64,000 nt of DNA from a virus, in the IMG/VR virus record IMGVR_UViG_3300021375_000014, positions 1 through 64,000 of that record; one strand, given 5' to 3'. The notes beneath the pieces were generated by a model that did no database searches, was not told the origin of the DNA, and worked only from the letters and a program-made list of their open reading frames with translations. The position numbers and the translations under genes were made by a program. Positions 8,236 to 16,504 of this stretch are shown here, one piece after another (the first letter of the stretch is position 1; each line of letters opens with the position of its first letter).

Positions 8236-8264
8236 TAAAAAGCGTCTTTTAAGGCGCTTTTTTT
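8236..8264 (+). terminator. Intrinsic terminator after sbmA-like gene
   Basis: AAGCGTC pairs with GGCGCTT (one G-U) over a short loop, preceded by an A run and followed by seven Ts. It closes the operon that begins near 3491 or 6235. Confidence 0.85.
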
Positions 8265-8295
8265 ATGTTATATAAGCATATAATTATAAAATTTA

Positions 8296-8303
8296 GATAA
8301 ATA
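8296..8303 (+). promoter_or_regulatory. Candidate T4-type late promoter
   Basis: GATAAATA 27 bases before the ATG at 8331, immediately downstream of the terminator, so a new promoter is needed here. No TTGACA box is present in this gap. Confidence 0.45.
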
Positions 8304-8330
8304 TGTTTAACAATTAAGGAATAAAATACT

Positions 8331-8621
8331 ATGGCAAGACCCAAACCAACAATAATATTAGAGTACACAGACTCTAAAACATATAGAAGCGAACAAGTAC
8401 TTAAAGCAACTGCAATATATGCTGTTTTTTATAAAGGCGAAGCTATAAACTTACGATCACTTAACAGTCTGATTAACTTTCCAGGACCAAAATATAAAAA
8501 GTGTTCATTTTCAAATCCAGGACATGCTTATAACTTAGCAGAAAAATTAAATGATTTATTTAAATGTGACGATTTTGAAGTTTATTTGCTGGATAAAGGA
8601 CAAAAGTTATCTCCTAAGTAA
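8331..8621 (+). CDS. 96-residue hypothetical protein
   Basis: First gene after the terminator, with an AAGGAA ribosome site. Small basic alpha/beta protein with an INFPGPKYKKCSFSNPGHAYNLAEKLNDLF segment split across residues 47-77. No family recognised. The basic charge would suit nucleic-acid binding, but that is a guess. Confidence 0.6.
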   Translation: MARPKPTIILEYTDSKTYRSEQVLKATAIYAVFYKGEAINLRSLNSLINFPGPKYKKCSFSNPGHAYNLAEKLNDLFKCDDFEVYLLDKGQKLSPK

Positions 8622-8633
8622 CTTCATAACATT

Positions 8634-8999
8634 ATGACTAAGACTGAATTAATAACATATCTTAATGTAAATACAAAAGGAAAATGTACTGGCAGAAAGG
8701 AATATAAGGCCAATGACATTTTTATTAGTGAAAAAAAAGATTGTAATAATTTTAGATTAACAACAATGGGCAAAGATGTCATGTCCAAACATTTCGATAC
8801 ATATACTATCAGATTACAAACTGCTGCCAAAATAGAAACTGGTACACAAATAATACAATTAGATAGATATATGGTAACTCCATATTATTTACGTAATGGA
8901 AAACTTATAGTTTTCGAAGAATCATTAGCTGCAGAATTTTTATTACTAGATAGTGATTTCGATCTATGGATACAGAACAAAAAATTTGCTCAATCATAA
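8634..8999 (+). CDS. 121-residue hypothetical protein
   Basis: Follows the previous gene by 12 bases. Basic N-terminal half with several Lys-rich turns, acidic C-terminal half. No motif recognised. It ends 19 bases before the next promoter and has no obvious terminator. Confidence 0.55.
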   Translation: MTKTELITYLNVNTKGKCTGRKEYKANDIFISEKKDCNNFRLTTMGKDVMSKHFDTYTIRLQTAAKIETGTQIIQLDRYMVTPYYLRNGKLIVFEESLAAEFLLLDSDFDLWIQNKKFAQS

Positions 9000-9018
9000 A
9001 ATTCATGTAAAATAACTC

Positions 9019-9047
9019 TTGACTTTCATAACGAATCGCTCTATATA
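9019..9047 (+). promoter_or_regulatory. Sigma70-like promoter with ACGAATCGCT spacer motif
   Basis: TTGACT (9019-9024), a 17-base spacer ending in ACGAATCGCTC, then TATATA (9042-9047). The downstream leader carries TGCATAAGTTAG, which recurs after two other promoters. Member of the shared promoter family described in the findings. Confidence 0.75.
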
Positions 9048-9078
9048 GAATGCATAAGTTAGGCAGAAGGGTAAGAAC

Positions 9079-9318
9079 ATGTCCACAGGTATTAATAACT
9101 TTATGAATGCAATATATGACGCGGTTGGCATCGAAGTTAGTGGTTACTATAAAGATACTCCATTCCTTGGTAAAATTATCTCCACCCGTGCGAAGTATGG
9201 CAATGATATTCAAGTTACGGTCGAAGATGATGATGGTCGCTGGTTTCTTATTGATGCGACCGAACTTCTAAATGGCGACAATGAAATTTATACTAATCTT
9301 CATGTTTATTTTAAATAA
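9079..9318 (+). CDS. 79-residue hypothetical protein
   Basis: Has its own promoter. Small beta-rich protein (YKDTPFLGKIISTR, QVTVEDDDGRWFLIDATELL) resembling a small beta-barrel domain. No family assigned. Single-gene transcription unit from a strong promoter suggests early expression. Confidence 0.65.
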   Translation: MSTGINNFMNAIYDAVGIEVSGYYKDTPFLGKIISTRAKYGNDIQVTVEDDDGRWFLIDATELLNGDNEIYTNLHVYFK

Positions 9319-9331
9319 TTCAAGATAGTTG

Positions 9332-9360
9332 TTGACAATATAAACGAATCACTATATAAA
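9332..9360 (+). promoter_or_regulatory. Sigma70-like promoter with ACGAATCACT spacer motif
   Basis: TTGACA (9332-9337), a 17-base spacer ending ACGAATCACTA, TATAAA (9355-9360). It lies between two short genes with separate promoters. Confidence 0.8.
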
Positions 9361-9391
9361 GAATATGTAGACAGTAATAAAGGAATATGAT

Positions 9392-9700
9392 ATGTTTGTT
9401 GTTAAAACACAAATTCTGGAAAATTATGGTGCACATTCAGCCAATGGCAAATTTTCAAATGGCAATGCTTACTGGAAAATGAAAGGCGGCAATGAATATA
9501 TTGTGAACGATGTAGAACGTCCGCAAGATGCTATGGCATTTATTGCTGCAAAATATATGACAAATGATCTGTATTACAAAGAGTTTCCGCTAGAAGTCGT
9601 TACATGGAAGGAATGGCAAAACGAGTTAATGAATGTTGACGAAGGATATCGTGCTTTTCTAGTAGAACAAGCAATTTCAGTATCACCTCTCCAGACTTAA
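9392..9700 (+). CDS. 102-residue conserved phage hypothetical protein
   Basis: AAGGAA ribosome site. The start FVVKTQILENYGAHSANGKF, together with a later YWKMKGG, looks like a small family I have seen in other large tailed phages without assigned function; that is recollection, not a search. Own promoter, so likely made early. Confidence 0.65.
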   Translation: MFVVKTQILENYGAHSANGKFSNGNAYWKMKGGNEYIVNDVERPQDAMAFIAAKYMTNDLYYKEFPLEVVTWKEWQNELMNVDEGYRAFLVEQAISVSPLQT

Positions 9701-9707
9701 AAAGTTC

Positions 9708-9736
9708 TTGACAGTTCAATCCAACTACGCTATACT
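9708..9736 (+). promoter_or_regulatory. Sigma70-like promoter for moxR-like gene
   Basis: TTGACA (9708-9713), a 17-base spacer, TATACT (9731-9736), 32 bases before the ATG. The spacer does not carry the ACGAATCAC block. Confidence 0.75.
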
Positions 9737-9768
9737 ATAATAGTAATCAATATAGAAAGAGAATCATC

Positions 9769-10896
9769 ATGGCACAAGTTTCAACAGCAGATATGGATGT
9801 ACGGTTAGTTCGCCCAAGTGATATTCGTGAAGAAGTTAACTATGCAATGAATCGTAAGCGTCCTGTATTTATTTGGGGACCTCCAGGCATTGGCAAATCT
9901 GAAATTGTAAGTTCTATTACACAAGAACGCTCAGGCTATATGATTGATATGCGTCTTGCACTTATGGAACCTACTGACTTACGTGGTATTCCTGTTCCAA
10001 ACATGGAGTCTGGACTTATGGAATGGTTGCCGCCAGCGGATCTACCCACTCAAGAACTCGCCGATCAGTTTGAATGTGTTGTTTTATTCTTAGACGAAAT
10101 GAACCAAGCACCACAATCAGTACAGGCTGCAGCATATCAGTTAATTCTTAATCGTCGATTAGGCAATTATCATCTTCCTGATAATGTTCTTATTGTTGCT
10201 GCTGGTAACCGTGAGAGTGACCGTGGTGTTGCATATCGTATGCCTAGTGCACTTGCTAATCGTTTTGTTCACTTAGAAATGACTACAGATTTCGAAGATT
10301 GGCAGACTTGGGCATTACTTAACAATATGAACCCAGAAGTCATAGGCTATGTAACTGCTAACAAAATGGACCTAATGAATTTTGATCCTCGTACGGCATC
10401 ACGTGCATTTGCTACTCCCCGTTCATGGACGTTTGTTTCACAAATGCTTCCGCTGCCTGGCGAAGAAATCAGCACGAGTCGTTTACATGATTTGATTGCT
10501 GGCACAGTAGGTGATGGTATCGCTACCAAGTTCATGGCACATCGTGCAATTGCTGGTAAACTTCCTAATCCATCAGATATCTTAAATGGTACAGTTACCA
10601 CACTTTCATCAGAAGCACGTGAAATCTCTGCTATGTTCTCACTGACTGCATCACTATGTTATGAACTTAAAGATTTTCTAGATCGTAATGGTAAAGAAAA
10701 AATGGAAGAGTTGTATAAAATGGCTGATAATTTCTTCAACTTTATGATGGATAACTTTGAAACTGAAATGACCGTACTTGGTGGTCGCACTGCATTGAAA
10801 GTTTATAAACTACCGCTTGAGCCGCGCAAAGTTCCTTGTATCGAAAAGTTTTTCAAAAAATATGGCAAACTAATCATTGATGCACACAATGCTTAA
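9769..10896 (+). CDS. MoxR-type AAA+ ATPase
   Basis: 375 residues. Walker A GPPGIGKS (37-44), Walker B VVLFLDEMN (104-112), sensor-like AAGNRESDRG (about 149-158) followed by MPSALANRFVH, the typical MoxR core; the C-terminal third is the lid plus a phage-specific helical extension. MoxR ATPases act as chaperones for a VWA-domain partner encoded next door, and such a partner follows at 10990. A perfect terminator separates the two, so they have separate promoters. Target unknown; remodelling of a host or phage complex is inferred. Confidence 0.88.
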   Translation: MAQVSTADMDVRLVRPSDIREEVNYAMNRKRPVFIWGPPGIGKSEIVSSITQERSGYMIDMRLALMEPTDLRGIPVPNMESGLMEWLPPADLPTQELADQFECVVLFLDEMNQAPQSVQAAAYQLILNRRLGNYHLPDNVLIVAAGNRESDRGVAYRMPSALANRFVHLEMTTDFEDWQTWALLNNMNPEVIGYVTANKMDLMNFDPRTASRAFATPRSWTFVSQMLPLPGEEISTSRLHDLIAGTVGDGIATKFMAHRAIAGKLPNPSDILNGTVTTLSSEAREISAMFSLTASLCYELKDFLDRNGKEKMEELYKMADNFFNFMMDNFETEMTVLGGRTALKVYKLPLEPRKVPCIEKFFKKYGKLIIDAHNA

Positions 10897-10900
10897 AAAT

Positions 10901-10927
10901 AAAAAGTGATCTTCGGATCACTTTTTT
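10901..10927 (+). terminator. Intrinsic terminator with UUCG tetraloop
   Basis: AAAAAGTGATC (10901-10911) pairs perfectly with GATCACTTTTT around the extra-stable TTCG loop (10912-10915), ending in six Ts. Very strong terminator, 5 bases after the MoxR stop codon. Confidence 0.95.
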
Positions 10928-10928
10928 C

Positions 10929-10958
10929 TTGACATATTATAAATATATATGATATGTT
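10929..10958 (+). promoter_or_regulatory. Sigma70-like promoter for VWA/metallopeptidase gene
   Basis: TTGACA (10929-10934) begins two bases after the terminator T run; TATGTT at 10953-10958 gives an 18-base spacer. The -10 register is uncertain because the spacer is an AT repeat. Confidence 0.55.
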
Positions 10959-10989
10959 ATTAAAGTAATCAGACACAAGGACGAATCAT

Positions 10990-12330
10990 ATGCGTATCGA
11001 ACCAGAAAAAATTACCACAGAAGACGATTTCAATTCAGTGTTTGATGATTTGCTTAAAGAAAATGGCATTGAAGTTGACGAAAATTCAGAAGAACCTGTA
11101 GTATTTGAATATACAGATCACGAAGTTAAAGAAATGATTGTCTCTGGTCGTGTTCGCTTGCTGATTAAACATCCTTTTTTCGGCACACTTGCTACACGTT
11201 TGAAACTGGTAGAAGCAGAATGGTGTCCAACCGCCGCAGTAGATGGCAAACATTTTTATTATAACACCGATTTCTTTCGCACAATGACACCAGAAGAAAT
11301 TGACTTTATTGTTGGACATGAAGTATTTCACTGCGTATATGATCACTGCGGTATTGGCAGTCGCTTAATGGACTTTGCAGATAATGAACGTGACGCTAAA
11401 CTTTGGAATATCGCGGCTGATTATAAAGTTAACCAAGCAACCGTAGAAGCAAAGATTGGCACAATGCCAAAGCAAGCCTTGTATGATCGCAAGTATTACA
11501 AATCATATACCGAAGAAATTTATCGTGACCTATTTCAACAACAGAAAGATGGCAAAGATTTTAGTGATACTGATACACTTGATGAACATATGTTCGGTGA
11601 TGGTGACGGTTCTGGTGATGGCAGTGGCGAAAATGATCCCACCGGTCGCAAGGCTCCTATCAAAATCACAAAAGAAGAAGCCAAAGAAATTAAAGATCAA
11701 ATGAAACAGGCTGTATTGCAGGCTGCACAAGCATCTGGTTCTGGCAATCTTCCAGGTGATATCAAGCGCATGATTAAAGATATGACAGAGCCTAAAATGG
11801 ATTGGCGTGAATATATTAATCTAAGTATTCAAAGTTCACAAAAAGCAGATTTCACATGGATGCGCCAATCTCGTAAATCACGTAGTATGGGTATATATCT
11901 ACCAGGTATGGACAATGAAGTTATGATTGATGCTGCAATCGGCATTGATGTATCTGGTTCTATATCTAAAGAAATGATCCGCGATTTCTTAGGTGAAATC
12001 TATGGAATCATGCAACAATTTCAAGATTTTCGATTGAAAATCTGGACATTTGATACACAAGTATATGCTGAATCATTTAAAGAATTTACACCTATGAATT
12101 CAGAAGAATTAAAAGAGTATGAAATTATTGGCTGTGGCGGCACTGACTTTGCTTGCAACTGGGACTTTATGGAAGAAAATCAAATTGAACCAGATAAGTT
12201 CATCATGTTTACTGATGGTATGCCATTTGGTAGTTGGGGTAATTCCGCGTATTGTGATACATTATTTGTTATTCATGGTTCACAGCATATTGTGCCACCA
12301 TTTGGCGAATACACATATTACGAATCATAG
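10990..12330 (+). CDS. VWA-like protein with zinc metallopeptidase-like domain (MoxR partner)
   Basis: 446 residues, DUF2201-type organisation. Residues about 45-215 form the metallopeptidase-like domain with HEVFHCVYDH (H110, E111, H114), a zinc-protease HExxH signature. An Asp/Gly/Ser-rich linker (203-215) follows, then the C-terminal VWA-like domain with IGIDVSGSIS (about 318-326), the MIDAS metal site. Pairs with the MoxR ATPase upstream; such pairs are thought to work together in assembly or disassembly of protein complexes. Whether the protease site is active cannot be told. Confidence 0.85.
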   Translation: MRIEPEKITTEDDFNSVFDDLLKENGIEVDENSEEPVVFEYTDHEVKEMIVSGRVRLLIKHPFFGTLATRLKLVEAEWCPTAAVDGKHFYYNTDFFRTMTPEEIDFIVGHEVFHCVYDHCGIGSRLMDFADNERDAKLWNIAADYKVNQATVEAKIGTMPKQALYDRKYYKSYTEEIYRDLFQQQKDGKDFSDTDTLDEHMFGDGDGSGDGSGENDPTGRKAPIKITKEEAKEIKDQMKQAVLQAAQASGSGNLPGDIKRMIKDMTEPKMDWREYINLSIQSSQKADFTWMRQSRKSRSMGIYLPGMDNEVMIDAAIGIDVSGSISKEMIRDFLGEIYGIMQQFQDFRLKIWTFDTQVYAESFKEFTPMNSEELKEYEIIGCGGTDFACNWDFMEENQIEPDKFIMFTDGMPFGSWGNSAYCDTLFVIHGSQHIVPPFGEYTYYES

Positions 12331-12354
12331 TAAAATATAAGTATAAATATAATT

Positions 12355-12894
12355 ATGAGCAATGATACACTATTATTGAATGCTAATGGTGCACCGTTAA
12401 GCGTGACTCCGTTATCAACTTTAACCTGGCAAGAGAGTATAAAACTTATCTGGTTAGATAAGATAAATGTACTTGAATGGCATGATTGGACGGTAAGGTC
12501 GGTTAACCATAGTATGCACGTACCTAGTGTTATTTGTGTTAGGGAATACATGCCACACTCTGGCACAATTAATTTCTGTCGAGCAAATGTTTTTATACGT
12601 GACCGATATACTTGTCAATATTGTCATAATACATTCAATAAAAAAGATTTAACACTTGATCATATATTGCCAAGAAGCAAGGGTGGCAGAACAAATTGGC
12701 ATAATATCGTGAGCGCATGTAAAAAATGTAATCATAGTAAAGGAAATAATTCAAATATTGTACCCAAAGTTATGCCAGATAAACCCAATTTCTATCAAAT
12801 GTATGGAAGTAAAAATTTTACATTAAACATAAAGCACGAAATTTGGCTAAAATATCTAAACTGGCCAGATGAATATGTAAATATGGTTGCATAA
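12355..12894 (+). CDS. HNH endonuclease
   Basis: 179 residues. C-terminal HNH core: RDRYTCQYC (first zinc pair), LTLDHILPRSKGG (catalytic DH), TNWHNIVSACKKCNHSKGN (second zinc pair and N). The N-terminal domain with LNANGAPLSVTPLSTLTWQ split around residue 15 and the NFCRANVFIRDR lead-in match free-standing COG1403-type HNH proteins. Could be a homing endonuclease or a host-DNA nuclease; no intron or split gene is visible next to it. A TATAAATA lies only 5 bases before the ATG, too close to be its promoter. Confidence 0.9.
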   Translation: MSNDTLLLNANGAPLSVTPLSTLTWQESIKLIWLDKINVLEWHDWTVRSVNHSMHVPSVICVREYMPHSGTINFCRANVFIRDRYTCQYCHNTFNKKDLTLDHILPRSKGGRTNWHNIVSACKKCNHSKGNNSNIVPKVMPDKPNFYQMYGSKNFTLNIKHEIWLKYLNWPDEYVNMVA

Positions 12895-12900
12895 AATCAC

Positions 12901-12929
12901 TTGACAACAATCACTTAATATAGTATAAT
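12901..12929 (+). promoter_or_regulatory. Consensus sigma70 promoter
   Basis: TTGACA (12901-12906), a 17-base spacer, TATAAT (12924-12929): both hexamers match consensus. Drives the 12995-15361 gene set ending at thymidylate synthase. Confidence 0.9.
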
Positions 12930-12935
12930 TGTAGT

Positions 12936-12955
12936 ATGAATAAGAGTTTATTCAT
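12936..12955 (+). other. 5'-end mRNA hairpin
   Basis: ATGAATAA (12936-12943) pairs perfectly with TTATTCAT (12948-12955) over loop GAGT. It begins about 7 bases after the -10 box, so the transcript should start with this stem, a configuration known to protect mRNA 5' ends. Confidence 0.55.
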
Positions 12956-12994
12956 ATTATATATAATAAATTGACAAAATAGGAGAAACTTAAT

Positions 12995-13252
12995 ATGTCA
13001 GAAGAAACTCAAGCACCTGAAGTTGCTGCAGAAGCACCAGCAGAAGTACCAGCGGTTACAGTTAACGATCTTGTTAATGTATATGCTATTATTGATCTAG
13101 CATCAAAGCGCGGAGCATTTCAAGCAGGTGAACTATCTGCAGTAGGAAATACTGCAAATCGTGTTAAAGCATTTGTGGATCACGTACAGGCACAAAGTGC
13201 AGCGGCAGCAGAAGTAACTGGTGAAACTGAAACACCTGAAGAAGCAGGTTAA
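12995..13252 (+). CDS. 85-residue conserved T4-like phage protein
   Basis: Ala/Glu/Pro-rich N-terminus followed by a compact domain, VTVNDLVNVYAIIDLASKRG plus AFQAGELSAVGNTANRVKAF, which looks like a small conserved protein of marine T4-like phages; function unknown. Good AGGAG ribosome site behind the consensus promoter. Family memory, not a search result. Confidence 0.65.
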   Translation: MSEETQAPEVAAEAPAEVPAVTVNDLVNVYAIIDLASKRGAFQAGELSAVGNTANRVKAFVDHVQAQSAAAAEVTGETETPEEAG

Positions 13253-13257
13253 CAATT

Positions 13258-13896
13258 ATGGCAACTGCACCATTTATAAAACACGTTGGCAGACATAAGG
13301 GAACAGGACAAAGACTAAGTGTTGTTTTCATGTCTCTTCCTGATGAACCAGAAAATGCTCTAGCAGTGTACAGTGATTCATTGCCGGATCGCTATCACGA
13401 TTCGTATATGGAAGCAATTGAGTCTAATGAAGGCCAAACAACTAATAATCTATATGAAGTTCTTTCACGCAAAGTATTTTGGCATGGCAAAGTTATGTTA
13501 GATACACTCCACGCTGAAGGACATCTTTCAAAGATCCCAACAGATCAGATTATTATGACTCCAAATACACAAACAAATGTACCATTGAATGAAATCAATG
13601 CCGCAATGAATTCTACAGAACAAGAAACAGTCAAATCTGTAGAACCACAAGAATCACGTATTGATTCAAATGTTAAATCGTCAAAGGCAGATGAAAATAA
13701 ACAAATTGCGCAGAATCTTTTGGTACAAGCAAACTTGTTGGCTGCAGACGCAGAAGCAAAAAGACAGGAAGCATATAATTATGATCCTAGTCTGAAACCT
13801 AAAGCAAAAACGTCTAATGCAACAGTAACTGCAAACAAATCTTCAGTTACAGATGTTCCCAAAAAGCGTGGGCGACCAAGAAAGTCAACAGCATAA
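13258..13896 (+). CDS. Hypothetical protein with C-terminal AT-hook-like motif
   Basis: 212 residues. N-terminal domain of about 105 residues (PFIKHVGRHKGTGQRLSVVF and so on), a Gln/Asn/Lys-rich linker, a helix (QIAQNLLVQANLLAADAEAK) and a basic tail with KKRGRPRK, the core of an AT-hook that binds AT-rich DNA in the minor groove. Its stop overlaps the next start. The N-terminal domain is seen in marine T4-like phages; role unknown. Confidence 0.65.
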   Translation: MATAPFIKHVGRHKGTGQRLSVVFMSLPDEPENALAVYSDSLPDRYHDSYMEAIESNEGQTTNNLYEVLSRKVFWHGKVMLDTLHAEGHLSKIPTDQIIMTPNTQTNVPLNEINAAMNSTEQETVKSVEPQESRIDSNVKSSKADENKQIAQNLLVQANLLAADAEAKRQEAYNYDPSLKPKAKTSNATVTANKSSVTDVPKKRGRPRKSTA

Positions 13897-14168
13897 TGTC
13901 TAGTAAGCGTAGTAGTATTTTAAGTAGAATTGAACAAGAACGTATTCGCCAATCAGATTTGGCAGGAAGTGAATATGATGCAAAAAACTCTCCAAATGAC
14001 TGGATTGCTATAACATCTTATTATCTTGCACAAGAAACCAAACGTGCTACTATGCTTACCCCACCAAACGCTGACGATTTCGAAAGAGAATTAATAAAAG
14101 CAGCGGCAGTTATATTAGCGTCACTTGAGCATATTAATGTTATGAAAGAACATGGCCATCTAAGTTAG
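13896..14168 (+). CDS. 90-residue conserved phage protein
   Basis: Starts on the last base of the preceding stop codon (TAATG). Helical: IEQERIRQSDLAGSEYD, then PNDWIAITSYYLA and ELIKAAAVILASLEHI. This pattern recurs in short phage proteins of unknown role; the helix arrangement recalls MazG-like all-alpha NTP pyrophosphatases but the metal-binding EExxE motif is absent. Confidence 0.6.
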   Translation: MSSKRSSILSRIEQERIRQSDLAGSEYDAKNSPNDWIAITSYYLAQETKRATMLTPPNADDFERELIKAAAVILASLEHINVMKEHGHLS

Positions 14169-14176
14169 GGAAATAA

Positions 14177-14491
14177 ATGGAATTTGATAGAGAAGGCGAA
14201 TTTGATAGAATAATGGAAGAAGTAGTTCCTATTAGCATTCCATCTTCATTCATTAAAGGAATTCAAGTAACAATGAAAAATGGCCACATTGTAACACTGA
14301 GTGGTGATGAACTATTAGCCCCGTTGCCGCTGAGTGGTGAATTTAGTTGGGCAGATATGGCAAAGAACTTTGATGCAATTATTGATGTTGAAATATTGCT
14401 TGATATTCCAAACTTACGCGAAAGTGTAGTAACGAGTGTAAAAGAAATTTTAAAAGAACATTTTGAAAGTTATAAGGACAAAGACAAATAA
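14177..14491 (+). CDS. 104-residue hypothetical protein
   Basis: AGGGAA ribosome site; ends directly before the thyA start codon (TAAATG). Acidic N-terminus, a central strand pair (VTMKNGHIVTLSGDELLAPL) and a helical C-terminus. No family recognised. Confidence 0.6.
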   Translation: MEFDREGEFDRIMEEVVPISIPSSFIKGIQVTMKNGHIVTLSGDELLAPLPLSGEFSWADMAKNFDAIIDVEILLDIPNLRESVVTSVKEILKEHFESYKDKDK

Positions 14492-15361
14492 ATGCCAAAC
14501 TATGAAGAAGATGAATACTTAGATTTACTACATCATACACTAGAGAAAGGCGAAACACGTGGTAACGAGCGCACAGGCGTTGGCACTCGATCTATCTTTA
14601 TGACTACAAATAGATACAATCTTAGTAATGGATTTCCTCTATTAACAACTAAACGTGTGCCATTTAAATCAGTTCTAAGTGAATTACTTTGGTTCTTAGA
14701 AGGATCAATGAATGAACGAAGACTTGCTGAAATTCATTATGGCAAACCTAGGGAAGAACTTATTGGCAAAACAACAATATGGACTGCCAACGCAGACTCA
14801 CAAGGCAAAGCATTAGGACACTATAATAGTGACACTAATAAAGACTTGGGTCCAGTCTACGGAGTACAGTGGCGAAACTTTAATGGAATAGATCAAATAA
14901 ATCAGTTAGTACAAGGATTAAAAAATAATCCACAATCACGCAGACATATTTTAAATTCATGGAATGTTAGTGACTTAGATAAAATGGCATTACCTCCATG
15001 CCATGTAATGTCACAGTTCTATGTAAATAATGAAGGAAGATTAAGTTGTAGTTTATACCAACGCAGTGCCGATTTATTTTTAGGTGTACCGTTTAATATT
15101 GCTAGTTATTCGTTACTAACGCATATGATTGCACATGTATGTAAACTTGGTGTAAATGAATTTATTCACGTAATAGGTGATGGTCATATATATAATAATC
15201 ACATAGATGCGGTCAGGACGCAACTGGAGAGGGATCCAGTGTCGTTTCCCACACTTGTAATAAAACGTAGCGTAGATTCTATATTTGATTTTAAAATGGA
15301 AGATTTTGAAATAGTAGGATATGACCCAGGTGATACTATTCGAGCGCCAATGGCAGTATAA
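14492..15361 (+). CDS. thyA: Thymidylate synthase
   Basis: 289 residues, normal ThyA length. Converts dUMP to dTMP with methylene-tetrahydrofolate, supplying DNA precursors. Landmarks: RTGVGTRS (folate/phosphate loop), TTKRVPFKSVLSELLWFLEG, GPVYGVQWR, SRRHILNSWNVSDL, the nucleophile Cys170 in ALPPCHVMSQFYV, YQRSADLFLGVPFNIASYSLL and HVIGDGHIYNNH. All catalytic elements are present. Last gene of its operon; a terminator follows. Confidence 0.97.
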   Translation: MPNYEEDEYLDLLHHTLEKGETRGNERTGVGTRSIFMTTNRYNLSNGFPLLTTKRVPFKSVLSELLWFLEGSMNERRLAEIHYGKPREELIGKTTIWTANADSQGKALGHYNSDTNKDLGPVYGVQWRNFNGIDQINQLVQGLKNNPQSRRHILNSWNVSDLDKMALPPCHVMSQFYVNNEGRLSCSLYQRSADLFLGVPFNIASYSLLTHMIAHVCKLGVNEFIHVIGDGHIYNNHIDAVRTQLERDPVSFPTLVIKRSVDSIFDFKMEDFEIVGYDPGDTIRAPMAV

Positions 15362-15364
15362 AAG

Positions 15365-15390
15365 AAAAGCACCTAATAGGTGCTTTTTTT
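15365..15390. terminator. Bidirectional terminator between thyA and the radical SAM operon
   Basis: AAAAGCACCT (15365-15374) pairs with AGGTGCTTTT (15378-15387), with T runs outward on both strands. It serves the converging thyA operon and the minus-strand operon, whose last stop codon lies at 15389-15391 in the T run. Confidence 0.9.
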
Positions 15391-16501
15391 ATGTCTTACG
15401 TTTTGGTATTTTACTATCTGCACTACTGACACAACTCTTGCTTATGCACGGCATTGGTTTGTCAAATAGTTTAAATCCACTTTCGATGTATCCCAATGGC
15501 TGATCTGAACAACTATAACTGCGTTTTATACTACCATCTGGTTCACGAATTATGATGCCTTGATAACCGCTATTACAACTCCAGCCTTCAAAGTTATTAA
15601 AATTAAATGCATTGAAACGCTCAGCCTGATCCATATACCATTTCTTGCCTTTCGAATCGGTAAATTCAACTTGCATATGCCACGGCACGCTTTTATCATT
15701 TTGACCAATAGCATATGCTGGAACTTGGAAATTGGGTTTGGGTCTATCATTCCATTTACGTTTTACCTCAGTATAAGCAAGTTGCGGCATACCATTCCAC
15801 AATCTTTTCATCTGTTCTTCCGTATATCCATCAACTACACGGCTTGCAGTAGGATCAGATTGCGGCTTCAATGTTACATTGATACCTTGTTCGTGAAAAA
15901 ATAATGCATTGTCCCAATCACGTTCAAACCAGTCTGGCACCATAACCATATTCACTGTAATTTGCACATCATTTTCTTGACATAATATAAGTTTATCTGC
16001 AAACTCTTGCATCTTATCTCTTGTGTTAAGATGTTCAGTATGTAAACTAGCAGTGATACTTGCACGATGAAATGGTTTAACTCTATCTACATAATCCTCA
16101 TGCCATTTAACATTACGTGACATATTAGTTGTCATATGAACACTGGTGTAGTTGGTATTTGATACATCGTCTGCAAGATGTTCCAGAATATCTAAATATC
16201 CTGGATGAAAGGTTGGTTCACCACCAGACAATGAAAAATGAAAACTATTAAATCCGTTTTCACGTGCTTGTCTCTTTATTTCATCTATGGTTCGTAGACA
16301 TAGTTCAGTAGGACGGTGGTCTTTACGGTCACTGCGGGCATAAGGCCAACAGTAGGAGCATTTGTAGTTGCAGAATCTTCCAAGTAACCAACTAACAGTA
16401 AATAGGTCACGGTACAATAAAGTACGCTGACCAACACTAACAATATCGTCAAATGGTATTTTTGTAAAGTCATAGTTAGACCATTTTAAATCTTCGCTCA
16501 T
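15389..16501 (-). CDS. Radical SAM enzyme, family B (core plus C-terminal cysteine domain)
   Basis: 370 residues. [4Fe-4S]-SAM motif CNYKCSYC (C44, C48, C51), SAM-binding SGGEP at about 93-97, then strands typical of the radical SAM barrel. The C-terminal domain (about 250-365) has FEGWSC, SYSC and CISKSC, likely binding an auxiliary cluster. This tail is clearly related to those of the genes at 23175 and 42305, and to the N-terminal half of the gene at 40936. Last gene of the operon; 3 bases after the preceding stop. Reaction unknown. Confidence 0.85.
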   Translation of the reverse strand: MSEDLKWSNYDFTKIPFDDIVSVGQRTLLYRDLFTVSWLLGRFCNYKCSYCWPYARSDRKDHRPTELCLRTIDEIKRQARENGFNSFHFSLSGGEPTFHPGYLDILEHLADDVSNTNYTSVHMTTNMSRNVKWHEDYVDRVKPFHRASITASLHTEHLNTRDKMQEFADKLILCQENDVQITVNMVMVPDWFERDWDNALFFHEQGINVTLKPQSDPTASRVVDGYTEEQMKRLWNGMPQLAYTEVKRKWNDRPKPNFQVPAYAIGQNDKSVPWHMQVEFTDSKGKKWYMDQAERFNAFNFNNFEGWSCNSGYQGIIIREPDGSIKRSYSCSDQPLGYIESGFKLFDKPMPCISKSCVSSADSKIPKRKT

Positions 16502-16504
16502 AAT

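Noticed and set aside
12342-12349. TATAAATA as a late promoter of the HNH gene
   Set aside because: Only 5 bases before the ATG, leaving no leader; likely chance in AT-rich DNA.
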